Source: Oscillospiraceae bacterium
Lineage (GTDB): Bacteria; Bacillota; Clostridia; Oscillospirales; Oscillospiraceae
Reading direction: 5' to 3'
Assembly: GCA_910574635.1 (NCBI GenBank)
Contig: CAJTCG010000007.1
Coordinates: 1 to 64,000, forward strand
DNA: 64,000 bases
The position numbers and the translations under genes are program-made. The first letter of the stretch is position 1; each line of letters begins with the position of its first letter. Below are positions 31,996 to 40,390 of the stretch, in pieces. A model generated the notes under the pieces. The model was given only the letters and a program-made list of their open reading frames with translations, did not search any database and was not told where the DNA came from.

Positions 31996-32550
31996 ATGAA
32001 CGATTTGACCGACCTTCTCTCCCGCCTCCGGGACCAGCGCCCTGTGGACTGGGACCAGCTGCCGGACTTCTCCTTGTATATGGACCAGGTCCTCTCCTAC
32101 ATGGACCGGCAGGTCATCCGCTTCGACGGGGACGACGGCCTCACCGCCGCCATGGTGAACAACTACACGAAAAGCGGGCTGGCCCCCAGGGCCGAGGGGA
32201 AGAAGTACGGCCGGGAGCACCTGGCCTACTTCACCGCCATCTGCGTCTTAAAGCGGGTCATGTCCACCCGGGACATGGATCTTCTGATCCGGGAGGAGCT
32301 TCAGGACCGGCCGGTGCGGGAGGGGTACGGCGCCTTTTGCCAGAGCCTGGACAAGGCGCTGAACATCACCGCCGGTGAGCTGGCCGCCCGGCTGGGGGAC
32401 CAGGAGCTGGACGGCGCCGCCCTGGCGGACGCCGCCATCCACTTCTCCCTTTTAAGCTACGCCGCCGGCGTGGCGGGGAGCCGCTGCGTGGCCCTCCTCC
32501 GGGAGCGGAAGGGCCCCCCCAAGGGCAAAAAAGAAAAGGAGCGTGAGTGA
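31996..32550 (+). CDS. DUF1836 protein with MerR-like helix-turn-helix
   Basis: The 184-residue protein matches the DUF1836 pattern: DFSLYMDQVLSYMDRQVI, TAAMVNNYTKSGLAPRAEGKKY and REHLAYFTAICVLKRVMS. The central part resembles a MerR-type DNA-binding helix-turn-helix. Role unknown. AAGAAAGGAC precedes the ATG. It is translationally coupled to the DegV gene (overlap at 32547-32550). Confidence 0.88.
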   Translation: MNDLTDLLSRLRDQRPVDWDQLPDFSLYMDQVLSYMDRQVIRFDGDDGLTAAMVNNYTKSGLAPRAEGKKYGREHLAYFTAICVLKRVMSTRDMDLLIREELQDRPVREGYGAFCQSLDKALNITAGELAARLGDQELDGAALADAAIHFSLLSYAAGVAGSRCVALLRERKGPPKGKKEKERE

Positions 32551-33425
32551 ACATGTCCGACTACGTCATTATGACCGACAGCTGCTGCGACCTCTCCGCG
32601 GAGCTGGCGGCGGAGCTGGAGCTGGAGGTGCTGCCCCTGCGGCTGGAGCTGGAGGGCAGGAGCTACCGGAACCTGCTGGACGGCGGCGAGATCGGTTTCC
32701 AGGAGTTTTACGCCAAGGTCCGCTCCGGGGCCATGCCGGTGACCTCCGCCGTCAACGTGGGGGAGTTCGACGCCGCCATGCGGCCCATTCTGGAGGCGGG
32801 GAAGGACATTTTGTGCCTGTGCTTCTCCTCCGCCCTCTCCACCACCTACCAGTCCGCCGTCATTGCGGGAAGGGAGCTGGAGGAGGCCTTCCCGGAGCGG
32901 AAGGTCCGGGTGGTGGACAGCCTCTGCGCCTCTATGGGACAGGGCCTTTTGGTCTGGCTCTGCGCCCAGGAGAAAAAGAAGGGGAAAACCCTGGAGGAGG
33001 TTTTGGACTTTGCCGAGGGGGCCAAGGGGAACATCTGCCACTGGTTCACCGTGGACGATTTGAACCACCTGAAGCGGGGCGGCCGGGTCAGCGCGGCGGC
33101 GGCGCTGTTCGGGACCATGCTCTCCGTCAAGCCCGTGCTCCATGTGGACAGCCAGGGGCGGCTGATCCCCATGGAGAAATGCCGGGGGCGGAAGGCCTCC
33201 CTGCTGACCCTGGTGGACCACATGGAGAAAACCGCCGTGGAGCCGGAGCGCTACCCGGTGTTTATCAGCCACGGGGACTGCCGGGAGGACGCCGAGTTTG
33301 TGGCGGAGGAGGTCCGCCGCCGCTTGGGCGTGCGGGAGGTCTATATCCATTACGTGGGCCCCGTCATCGGCAGCCATACCGGCGCGGGGGTTATGACGCT
33401 GTTCTTCGTTGGAAGAGAACGGTGA
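32547..33425 (+). CDS. DegV family fatty-acid-binding protein
   Basis: The protein of about 290 residues starts YVIMTDSCCDLSAELA, with MPVTSAVNVGEF, LCLCFSSALSTTYQSA, VVDSLCASMGQG and VGPVIGSHTGAG, the DegV/FakB hallmarks. These cytosolic proteins bind a fatty acid and present it to FakA kinase; fakA is not in this window. GTG 32547 (5 bases after AAAGGAG) or ATG 32553 could be the start. Confidence 0.93.
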   Translation: MNMSDYVIMTDSCCDLSAELAAELELEVLPLRLELEGRSYRNLLDGGEIGFQEFYAKVRSGAMPVTSAVNVGEFDAAMRPILEAGKDILCLCFSSALSTTYQSAVIAGRELEEAFPERKVRVVDSLCASMGQGLLVWLCAQEKKKGKTLEEVLDFAEGAKGNICHWFTVDDLNHLKRGGRVSAAAALFGTMLSVKPVLHVDSQGRLIPMEKCRGRKASLLTLVDHMEKTAVEPERYPVFISHGDCREDAEFVAEEVRRRLGVREVYIHYVGPVIGSHTGAGVMTLFFVGRER

Positions 33426-33449
33426 GAACCGGTAGAAAGGCGGTTTGAC

Positions 33450-34403
33450 ATGCGCTGGCTGGAGGTACACATCGACACGAACCACGCCGGGCTGGACACG
33501 GTCCAGGCGATGCTGTCCGGACTGGACGTGGACGGCGTGATGATTGAGGACGAGGAGGAGTTCCAGGACTTCCTGGAAAACAACCACGACTACTGGGACT
33601 ATGTGGACGAGGACCTGGAGCGCCATATGGCGGGCCGGTCCCGGATCACCTTCTACCTGGAGGCCCGGGAGGCGGGCTTCGCCAAGCTGGGAGAGGTCCG
33701 CGTTGCCCTGGAGGGCTTGAAGCAGGAGCGCCGGGACCTGGGGACGCTGCTGATGACCCTGGAGGACGTGGAGGACGCGGACTGGGAGAACAACTGGAAG
33801 CAGTACTACAAGCCCATGGAGATCGGGGAGCGGCTGCTGGTCATCCCCCAGTGGGAGGAGGCGGACCCGGGGGACCGGGTGCCCCTCTACCTGGACCCGG
33901 GGCTGACCTTTGGCACCGGGGCCCACGCCACGACGCGCCTGTGCCTGACGGCCCTGGAAACCCTGGTCCGGGGCGGGGAGCGGGTGTTGGACCTGGGCTG
34001 CGGCAGCGGCATTTTGTCCGTGGCGGCCCTGCGGCTGGGGGCCGGGTCCGCCCTGGCGGTGGACATCGACGACAAGTGCCGCACCGCCGCCCGTGAGAAC
34101 GCCGGGCTCAACGGCATCGGCCCGGACCGGCTGGACATCCTGGTGGGAAACCTCCTGACGGACGGGGCCGCGGCGGAAAAAATCGGCGGGGGCTATGACC
34201 TGGTGCTGGCCAACATTGTGGCGGACGTGATCATCGCCCTGGCCCCCCGGGTCCGGGGACTGCTGAGCCCCGGCGGGACCTTCCTCTGCTCCGGCATCAT
34301 CGAGGGCCGGGCGGACGAGGTGGAGGCCGCGCTGAACGCCGCCGGGCTGGAAATCCGGACGCGGCGGGAGGACAACGACTGGTACGCCTTTACCTGTCAA
34401 TAA
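33450..34403 (+). CDS. prmA: Ribosomal protein L11 methyltransferase
   Basis: The 317-residue enzyme has the N-terminal L11-recognition domain (WLEVHIDTNHAGLD), NNWKQYYKP and LDPGLTFGTGAHATTRLCL. The SAM-binding motif is VLDLGCGSGILSVAALRLGA, and NIVADVI lies later. It trimethylates L11 residues. It follows degV by 24 bases and ends at a strong hairpin. Confidence 0.97.
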   Translation: MRWLEVHIDTNHAGLDTVQAMLSGLDVDGVMIEDEEEFQDFLENNHDYWDYVDEDLERHMAGRSRITFYLEAREAGFAKLGEVRVALEGLKQERRDLGTLLMTLEDVEDADWENNWKQYYKPMEIGERLLVIPQWEEADPGDRVPLYLDPGLTFGTGAHATTRLCLTALETLVRGGERVLDLGCGSGILSVAALRLGAGSALAVDIDDKCRTAARENAGLNGIGPDRLDILVGNLLTDGAAAEKIGGGYDLVLANIVADVIIALAPRVRGLLSPGGTFLCSGIIEGRADEVEAALNAAGLEIRTRREDNDWYAFTCQ

Positions 34404-34411
34404 GCAAGCCG

Positions 34412-34439
34412 AAGGGCGAACCCGGAAGGGTTCGCCCTT
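34412..34439. terminator. Bidirectional terminator between prmA and the J-like gene
   Basis: AAGGGCGAACCC (34412-34423) pairs perfectly with GGGTTCGCCCTT (34428-34439). T-tracts on either side are short, so efficiency is uncertain. Confidence 0.7.
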
Positions 34440-34447
34440 GTTCGCGC

Positions 34448-36280
34448 CTATTCGCCGGGCACCTGGTCCGTGACCATGACGAGGCCCAGCTTGTCCAGCT
34501 CCAGCGTCCGGGGCGTGCCCCGGTAGAGGTCGATGACGGAGCGGACACCGTCCATTTTCTCCCTGGGGACGCAGAAGAGCGCCCCGCCGCCGGAGGCCAG
34601 GAGGTATTGAACCCTGATTTCTCCGCTGTCCTTGTCTACGCCGTGGACCTGGAAGAAGGTCCCCTCCCCGATTTCCACCGCCTCCCGGTCCTGGAGGACG
34701 TAGGTTCCCTCTCCCAGGTGCCGGTCCGCCAGGCCGCTCTGCTCCAAAATCCAGCGGCAGAGGGCGGGGCCCGCCTGGGCGTAGAGGGACTGGGCCTCCT
34801 CCGTGTCAAAGCCCTCGTCCGACGGGGCCTCGTAGAAGGCCAGGCCCTTGTGGCACAGGAATACCGTGTACTTCACCGGCTCCCGGACCCGGTATTCCGA
34901 TTCATCCCGGGGGTTGTTTAGGGGAACCTGATGCCAGTCCTGCCGGGACAGCTCTTCCAGCAAGGCCCCCAGGGCGGCTACGTCCTCCTCCGCCCCCAGC
35001 AGGGGCAGATTGAGGAGATAGGCCCCCGGCGCGTCGCCGGTTTCACGGGAGTAGGCGGCAAGCTCCAAATCCAGCTCCCGCTCTTCGGCGAAGTTCTCCA
35101 GGGCCCGCTTCACCAGGATAGCGGGGTAATTGGTCTGGTAGCCGGGCCAATCCTCCGACCGCTCCCCATAGGGGGAGGCGCGGAAATACAGGTCCGGGTC
35201 CGCCGCCGGGGCGAAAATATCCTGGGACGCGGCGTGGATGAAGGGCTCTCCGAAGTCCTCCTCCAGCCACTGGGGGGCCGTCTCCGTCCAGCGCTCCGCC
35301 GCCCGCCGGGCGGTGCGCTCGGCCTGGGCGCTTCGCAGATTGACGCCGAGGCCGATGGAGAAAAACAGCGCCAGGATGGTGAAGCAGACCACAAGGACGG
35401 TCTTCCGCCAGAGGGGATAGCCCCGCCAGGCGTTCCGCCAGGAGCTTTTCGCCCTGGCCGCCCGGCGGGTGTCCGCCCGCTTCACCCCCAGGAGGCGGTA
35501 GAGGGGCCTGTAGGCCGGGTACTTGGAGGCGTTTTGAAGCTCATAGGCGTCGAAGACGGCCCGGCGGATCTCCGGGGAGAGATCCGGGCGCTGGGACAAA
35601 AAGTCCTCCAGGAGAAAGACAAAATCCATGTCAGCCCGGACGCTCAGGAAGACGGGGCTGTCCAAAAACCGCCGCCATTGGGCCGGGGGCGCGTCGCGGC
35701 GCTCCAAAAGCTCCAGGGTCCGGACCGCCGCCAGGACGGCGGGCCAGGCGTCCTCCCCGTCCAGCTCCCGCCGCTGGCGGGCCTGGGGGGCGTAGCGGGC
35801 CCAATTTTTGTGGCGCAGGTCCTCCAGCCTCCGGCGGCGGGCTTCCTGGGCCTCCTCCTCCCCCTCGGCGAAGAGGCGCTCGAAGTCCCACTCCGGGGCC
35901 GCTTCCTCCTCCTGCGGGGGCGCGTCCTCCCCCTTCAAAAGCTCGTCATAGTTCCACTCCGGCTCCTGGGGCTCCGGCTTTTGCGGGGAGTGGTTCGGGG
36001 CTTCCTGGTCCTCAAGAAGCTCGTCATAGTTCCAGCCGGGGGCCTCCTGCCGCCGCTCTGGCGGAGCGGGGCGATCGGCGGGCGGGTCCTCCGGCCCGGT
36101 TTGGGCGGAGCGGGCCCTCCGGGCCCGGCGGCTGGCCTCCTGATAGGCGGCGTGAAGCCGCTGGAAGCCCTCCGGGTCCTCCTCGGGGTGGGCGGTTTTC
36201 AGCTTTTGGGCGTAAGCGCTCCGGATGTCCGGCAGCCCCGCCGGGCCGGGAAGACCCAGCTCGTTCCAGGGCCAGCTCAC
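34448..36280 (-). CDS. Membrane J-domain-like co-chaperone of the HscC-type Hsp70
   Basis: The 610-residue protein starts with a J-domain-like segment (WNELGLPG...DIRSAYAQKLKTAHPEEDPEGFQRLHAAYQEA) in which the canonical HPD is HPE (residues 31-33). A disordered acidic linker then carries three copies of a short motif: WNYDELL (83-89), WNYDELL (109-115) and WDFERLF (131-137). One membrane helix lies at ~294-314, followed by a ~300-residue domain of unknown fold. It overlaps the Hsp70 gene by four bases. E. coli HscC likewise pairs with membrane J proteins DjlB/DjlC with degenerate J domains. Client unknown. Confidence 0.8.
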   Translation of the reverse strand: MSWPWNELGLPGPAGLPDIRSAYAQKLKTAHPEEDPEGFQRLHAAYQEASRRARRARSAQTGPEDPPADRPAPPERRQEAPGWNYDELLEDQEAPNHSPQKPEPQEPEWNYDELLKGEDAPPQEEEAAPEWDFERLFAEGEEEAQEARRRRLEDLRHKNWARYAPQARQRRELDGEDAWPAVLAAVRTLELLERRDAPPAQWRRFLDSPVFLSVRADMDFVFLLEDFLSQRPDLSPEIRRAVFDAYELQNASKYPAYRPLYRLLGVKRADTRRAARAKSSWRNAWRGYPLWRKTVLVVCFTILALFFSIGLGVNLRSAQAERTARRAAERWTETAPQWLEEDFGEPFIHAASQDIFAPAADPDLYFRASPYGERSEDWPGYQTNYPAILVKRALENFAEERELDLELAAYSRETGDAPGAYLLNLPLLGAEEDVAALGALLEELSRQDWHQVPLNNPRDESEYRVREPVKYTVFLCHKGLAFYEAPSDEGFDTEEAQSLYAQAGPALCRWILEQSGLADRHLGEGTYVLQDREAVEIGEGTFFQVHGVDKDSGEIRVQYLLASGGGALFCVPREKMDGVRSVIDLYRGTPRTLELDKLGLVMVTDQVPGE

Positions 36281-38022
36281 AGGTCTTCCTCCTCATCGCC
36301 GTCGAAGGGCTCGTCGAAGGGCTCCGGCGGGGACAGGGCCGCGTCGCCCAGATAGGCCTCCGCCTGGTCGAAAAAGCGGTCCAGCCGCTTGGTGGCCTTG
36401 GCGATTTTCAGGGCCTCCTGGGTGGAGAGGACCCTTTGATACCAGTCCAGCAGATCCCCCACCTGCTCCCGGAGGCTCCCCACGGTGACGGCGTAGAGCC
36501 GCTCGCCCCGGGCCGCCATGGCCCGGTACTCCTCCTGCTCCCGGGGATGGAGCTTCAGCCGGGACAGCTCTTTCAGGCGGCGCTCCGCCTCCTGGGCCGT
36601 CATGTCCTTGTTCTGAAGGACCAGCCGCTCCGCCTGGCCCGCCTCGTTGACCACCTCCACCTCCAAAAGGCCGTTGATGTCGTAGGTGAAGCGGATGCGC
36701 ACAGACTGCCGGCCCCGCGGGGCCGGGGGCACGGGGACCTGAAGCTCCCCCAGCAGGGCGTTGTCCGCGCAGTAGCGGTTTTCCCCTTGATAGATCCGCA
36801 CGTCCACCTTGTCCTGGCCGTCCCGGACGGTGTAGTAAACCCCCATTTTGCTGGTGGGGAGGACACTGTTGCGCTCGATGATGGGGCTCATCAGGTCCCG
36901 TTCCCGCTCGCTTTCGTTGTACCGGGCCACCCCCAGGGTGAAGGGGCACACGTCGGTGAGGACCAGCTCTTTAAGGTCCCCCGCCCGGGCCTTCATCCCG
37001 GCGCAGACGCCCGCCCCCAGGGCGATGGCAGTGTCGGGGCGGCTGTCCCGGACGGGCTCTTTATGAAGGGCCCGGGCGATGTAGCGCCGGACGGCGGGCA
37101 TGTGGCTGGAGCCCCCCACCATCACCAGGTCGTCCAGCTCCTGGAGGGAGACGCCGCCGTCCAGGAAGACCCGCTGGATGGGGGCGGTCATCCGCCGGAA
37201 GAGGGCCCCGCACTTGCGGATCAGCCACTCGTTGGAGAGGGTCAGGGCGGCGGAAATGCTCCCGTCGTCCACGGACATGATCACCATCTCCTGGCGGGTC
37301 AGGGCCATCTTGCAGGTCTCCCCCTGGCGGATCAGCAGCTCCTTCTGCCGGGGGGTGAGGCCGTCGAAGTCCAGCCCGCAGTCCTCGCAAAAGCCCCTGG
37401 CAATGGCCAGGTCGAAATCGGAGCCCCCCAGGCGGTTGTCCCCGCTGACGGCGGTGACGCTGACCACGTTCCCGAACCGCTCCACCAGGGAAACGTCCAG
37501 GGTGCCGCCCCCCAGGTCGAAGACCAGGCAGACCTTGTCCGCCTCCCCCTGGCCGATGCGGCCCGCCACCGCGGCGGCGGAGGGCTCGTTTACCAGCCGC
37601 TCCGCCTTCAGCCCCGCAAGGGCCGCGGCCCGTTTCGTGGCGGAGCGCTGGGCCTCGGCAAAGTAGGCGGGGACGCTGACCACCGCCTCCTCCACCGGCT
37701 CTTTCAGATAGGCCTCCGCGTCCTCCCGCAAGGAGCGGAGCACCAGGGCGGAAAGCTCCTCCGGCGTGAAGGTCCGGCCGCCCAGGCGAAAGGTCTTTTC
37801 CGTGCCCATAAAGCGCTTGAACCGGGCGGCGGTCCGCTCCGGGTGGGAGATGAGCCGGTCCCGGGCCGCCCGGCCCACCAGGATGGAGCCGTCCTCGTCC
37901 ACGCTGACCGCGCTGGGGGTCAGGAACTCCCCGGCGGCGTTGGGGATAAGCTCGCTGCGCCCGTTCCGCCACACGGCGGCCAGGGAGTTGGTGGTGCCCA
38001 AGTCGATGCCGATGATTGCCAT
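36277..38022 (-). CDS. hscC: HscC-type Hsp70 chaperone
   Basis: The 581-residue protein has the Hsp70 ATPase signatures IGIDLGTTNSLAAVW, VFDLGGGTLDVSLVE and VMVGGSSHMPAVRRYI. Its substrate-binding domain is short (LTDVCPFTLGV ... RIYQGEN) and the lid abbreviated. Length and divergence from DnaK fit HscC rather than DnaK/HscA. No grpE, dnaJ or hrcA is adjacent; the only partner is the J-like membrane protein encoded next. It has its own promoter. Confidence 0.92.
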   Translation of the reverse strand: MAIIGIDLGTTNSLAAVWRNGRSELIPNAAGEFLTPSAVSVDEDGSILVGRAARDRLISHPERTAARFKRFMGTEKTFRLGGRTFTPEELSALVLRSLREDAEAYLKEPVEEAVVSVPAYFAEAQRSATKRAAALAGLKAERLVNEPSAAAVAGRIGQGEADKVCLVFDLGGGTLDVSLVERFGNVVSVTAVSGDNRLGGSDFDLAIARGFCEDCGLDFDGLTPRQKELLIRQGETCKMALTRQEMVIMSVDDGSISAALTLSNEWLIRKCGALFRRMTAPIQRVFLDGGVSLQELDDLVMVGGSSHMPAVRRYIARALHKEPVRDSRPDTAIALGAGVCAGMKARAGDLKELVLTDVCPFTLGVARYNESERERDLMSPIIERNSVLPTSKMGVYYTVRDGQDKVDVRIYQGENRYCADNALLGELQVPVPPAPRGRQSVRIRFTYDINGLLEVEVVNEAGQAERLVLQNKDMTAQEAERRLKELSRLKLHPREQEEYRAMAARGERLYAVTVGSLREQVGDLLDWYQRVLSTQEALKIAKATKRLDRFFDQAEAYLGDAALSPPEPFDEPFDGDEEEDL

Positions 38023-38055
38023 GTTCTGTCACCGCTTTCGTTGTTTGCTGAGCCT

Positions 38056-38084
38056 ATCATAGCACCCGGAAAGGGGGTTTGCAA
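38056..38084 (-). promoter_or_regulatory. hscC promoter
   Basis: TTGCAA (38079-38084), a 17-base spacer and TATGAT (38056-38061) on the minus strand. No CIRCE element is seen. Confidence 0.7.
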
Positions 38085-38148
38085 GGGCGAACGCTGCCGC
38101 CGGGGCCCTGAAAAGAACGGCGGGCCTGGAATTTATGGAAGGGGGGTA

Positions 38149-38176
38149 TTGAAAAAACGGCGGGTTTTGATATAAT
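38149..38176 (+). promoter_or_regulatory. Restriction-modification promoter
   Basis: TTGAAA (38149-38154), a 16-base spacer and a perfect TATAAT (38171-38176), 37 bases upstream of the methylase start. Confidence 0.75.
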
Positions 38177-38213
38177 GAAACGGACAAAGTCCATGGAAAA
38201 GGAGGCAGAGCGC

Positions 38214-39056
38214 ATGGCGGAGAATCAATTGGCGGCGCCGGTGGTGAAGTGGGTCGGCGGAAAGCGCCAGCTGTTAAGCGAGATTATCCCCCTGTTTCCC
38301 AAGCGGATCACCTCCTACTGCGAGCCCTTCCTGGGCGGAGGGGCCGTGCTCTTTTCCATTCAGCCCGCCAAGGCGGTTGTCAACGATTTGAACGGGGACT
38401 TGATCGCGGTTTACGAGGTGATCCGCGACGACGTGGAGGCCCTGATCGACGATCTCAAAAGACACGAAAACACCTCGGAGTACTTTTATAGAATCAGGGA
38501 CCTGGACCGGGACCAGACGGTCTATCAGGCCATGTCGAAGGTGGAGCGGGCCTCCAGGCTGATCTACCTGAACAAGACCTGCTTCAACGGGCTGTTCCGG
38601 GTGAACTCCGCCGGGGCCTTCAACACGCCCTTTGGGCGCTATAAAAACCCCAATATTGTAAACGAGCCGGTTTTGCGGGCGGTGAACCGCTATTTCGCCG
38701 CCGGCGGCGTCACCTTTTTCCATGAGGATTTCGCCAAGACCCTGGCCCGCGTCGAACCGGGCGCGCTGGCGTACCTGGACCCCCCCTACGACCCCGTTTC
38801 CGATACGGCGAGCTTCACGGGCTACAGCAAGGGGGGCTTTGACAAAAACGAGCAGCTCCGGCTGAAGCGGTGCTGCGACGATCTGACGCGGCGGGGTGTA
38901 AAATTCGTCCTTTCCAACTCCGCCACGGACTTTATCAAGGACCTGTATCAGGACTATGAGATCCTCGTGGTGAAGGCGAAGCGGGCCATCAACGCCGACG
39001 CCAGCAGGCGCGGGGCGGTGGAGGAGGTGCTGATCCGAAACTATGGGAGTGAATGA
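38214..39056 (+). CDS. Dam-type DNA adenine-N6 methyltransferase of a type II R-M system
   Basis: The 280-residue class-alpha methylase has the SAM motif VVKWVGGKRQLL (residues ~10-21), EPFLGGGAVLF and the catalytic LDPPYDP (~residue 187). The Dam/DpnM family usually methylates GATC; specificity here is inferred from family only. ATG 38214 has AAAGGAGG 8 bases upstream; an upstream ATG in the same frame at 38175 overlaps the -10 and is rejected. The endonuclease gene starts 14 bases before its end. Confidence 0.92.
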   Translation: MAENQLAAPVVKWVGGKRQLLSEIIPLFPKRITSYCEPFLGGGAVLFSIQPAKAVVNDLNGDLIAVYEVIRDDVEALIDDLKRHENTSEYFYRIRDLDRDQTVYQAMSKVERASRLIYLNKTCFNGLFRVNSAGAFNTPFGRYKNPNIVNEPVLRAVNRYFAAGGVTFFHEDFAKTLARVEPGALAYLDPPYDPVSDTASFTGYSKGGFDKNEQLRLKRCCDDLTRRGVKFVLSNSATDFIKDLYQDYEILVVKAKRAINADASRRGAVEEVLIRNYGSE

Positions 39057-40326
39057 CGCCGCCTGGGAGAAGCTGTTTGACAAGTACCGCATCCTGGAGG
39101 AGATCGGACGGAAGGGCTGCTTTCCCATATCGGCGGCCCAGATCAAGGAGTTCCGGGAGCCCAGGCTGATGACAAAGTTCGACCACAGGGTGAACCTCCC
39201 CGCCGTCTTCGCGGAAAACGGCCTGGCGATTCTGCCGGTGAGCCGGGGGGACTACGTGATCTCCTCCTTTTCGGCCTATCATGATTTCGAGGAGCCCGTC
39301 GGAAACGCGCAGCGGGTTTTCATTCCCCCGCTGTTTCAAAGCCTCATGCCACAGTTTCTTGTCAGCGAGGCCATCGCCCTGAACTGCGCGTATGACTGCG
39401 GAATCCTGCACGATTTTCTGGAGGAGGACGGCGCCCTTGCCCCCACGGTCAGCGGGCGCATGAGCTCCGGCGGCTTTGCATTCCGCATCGACACGGCCCG
39501 GCGCTCCATGGCCGTGGAGGTGCGCAACTCCCAGATTGAGATTGACGCCGCATATGAGGGGGCCCGCTTTCTCTCCCTCTTTGAGGCGAAGCGGGACCTG
39601 GCCGGGGACTTTCTCATCCGGCAGCTCTATTATCCCTTCCGCGTTTGGAGCGGGCGGGTGACAAAGCCGGTGAAGACCGTGTTCCTGGTCTTTTCAAACG
39701 GCACGTTCCACCTGCACCAGTATCAATTCCGGGACCCTGGGAATTACAACTCCCTGGAGCTGGTCAAGCAGAAAAACTACGCCGTCGCCACGGAGATCCG
39801 GCGGTCCGACATCGAGGACCTTTTGAGAACCGTGCCCCCGGCGGAGGAGCCCCGCATCCCCTTTCCCCAGGCGGACCGGATGCCCCGAATCGTAAACCTG
39901 ATGGAGCTTTTGAGCGAGCGGCCCATGACAAAGCAGGACATCACGTCGGAATACGCGTTCGACGGGCGGCAGACGAACTACTACACGGACGCGGGGCGCT
40001 ATCTGGGATTCATCGAAAAGGGGATAGACCCGGAGGGGAATATCCTGTTTTGGCTCTCCGCCTCCGGGCGGCGGGTCATGGGGCTTGGCTACAGGGAGCG
40101 CCAGCTGGCGATTGCGGGAGAGATTTTGCGGCACAGGGCATTCCGCGACACCCTGGAGCTTTGCCTGCACTGGGGGGAAATGCCGGATAAGCGGACCGTC
40201 GTCCGGATCATGGAGGGGGCGAACCTCTGCGGCATAGGGGCCAGGGAGACCTATCTGCGGCGGGCCTCCACCGTCACCAGCTGGGTAAACTGGATTCTGG
40301 GAACCATTCAGGAGAAGGCCATATAG
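39043..40326 (+). CDS. Type II restriction endonuclease, PD-(D/E)XK
   Basis: The 427-residue protein has a PD-(D/E)XK-like core in the middle: SQIEIDAAYEG (~165-173) followed by LFEAKRDLAGDF (~177-188), with IRQLYYPFRVW behind it. The C-terminal third looks like a winged-helix DNA reader (TKQDITSEYAFDGRQTNYYTDAG). Proteins of this build are annotated as putative type II enzymes (DUF6997/DUF7226-like, by memory). Its start lies within the methylase gene (14-base overlap), which couples the two. Confidence 0.85.
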   Translation: MGVNDAAWEKLFDKYRILEEIGRKGCFPISAAQIKEFREPRLMTKFDHRVNLPAVFAENGLAILPVSRGDYVISSFSAYHDFEEPVGNAQRVFIPPLFQSLMPQFLVSEAIALNCAYDCGILHDFLEEDGALAPTVSGRMSSGGFAFRIDTARRSMAVEVRNSQIEIDAAYEGARFLSLFEAKRDLAGDFLIRQLYYPFRVWSGRVTKPVKTVFLVFSNGTFHLHQYQFRDPGNYNSLELVKQKNYAVATEIRRSDIEDLLRTVPPAEEPRIPFPQADRMPRIVNLMELLSERPMTKQDITSEYAFDGRQTNYYTDAGRYLGFIEKGIDPEGNILFWLSASGRRVMGLGYRERQLAIAGEILRHRAFRDTLELCLHWGEMPDKRTVVRIMEGANLCGIGARETYLRRASTVTSWVNWILGTIQEKAI

Positions 40327-40331
40327 ATCGC

Positions 40332-40367
40332 AAGAGGCGCTTATCGGAACGATAAGCGCCTCTTTTT
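40332..40367. terminator. Bidirectional terminator after the R-M system
   Basis: A 15-bp perfect stem (AAGAGGCGCTTATCG 40332-40346, complement 40350-40364) with a GAA loop and a T-run on the plus strand; the minus side also ends in T's. Confidence 0.9.
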
Positions 40368-40390
40368 CCTTGCGAAAGCTGCTCCCGCCG

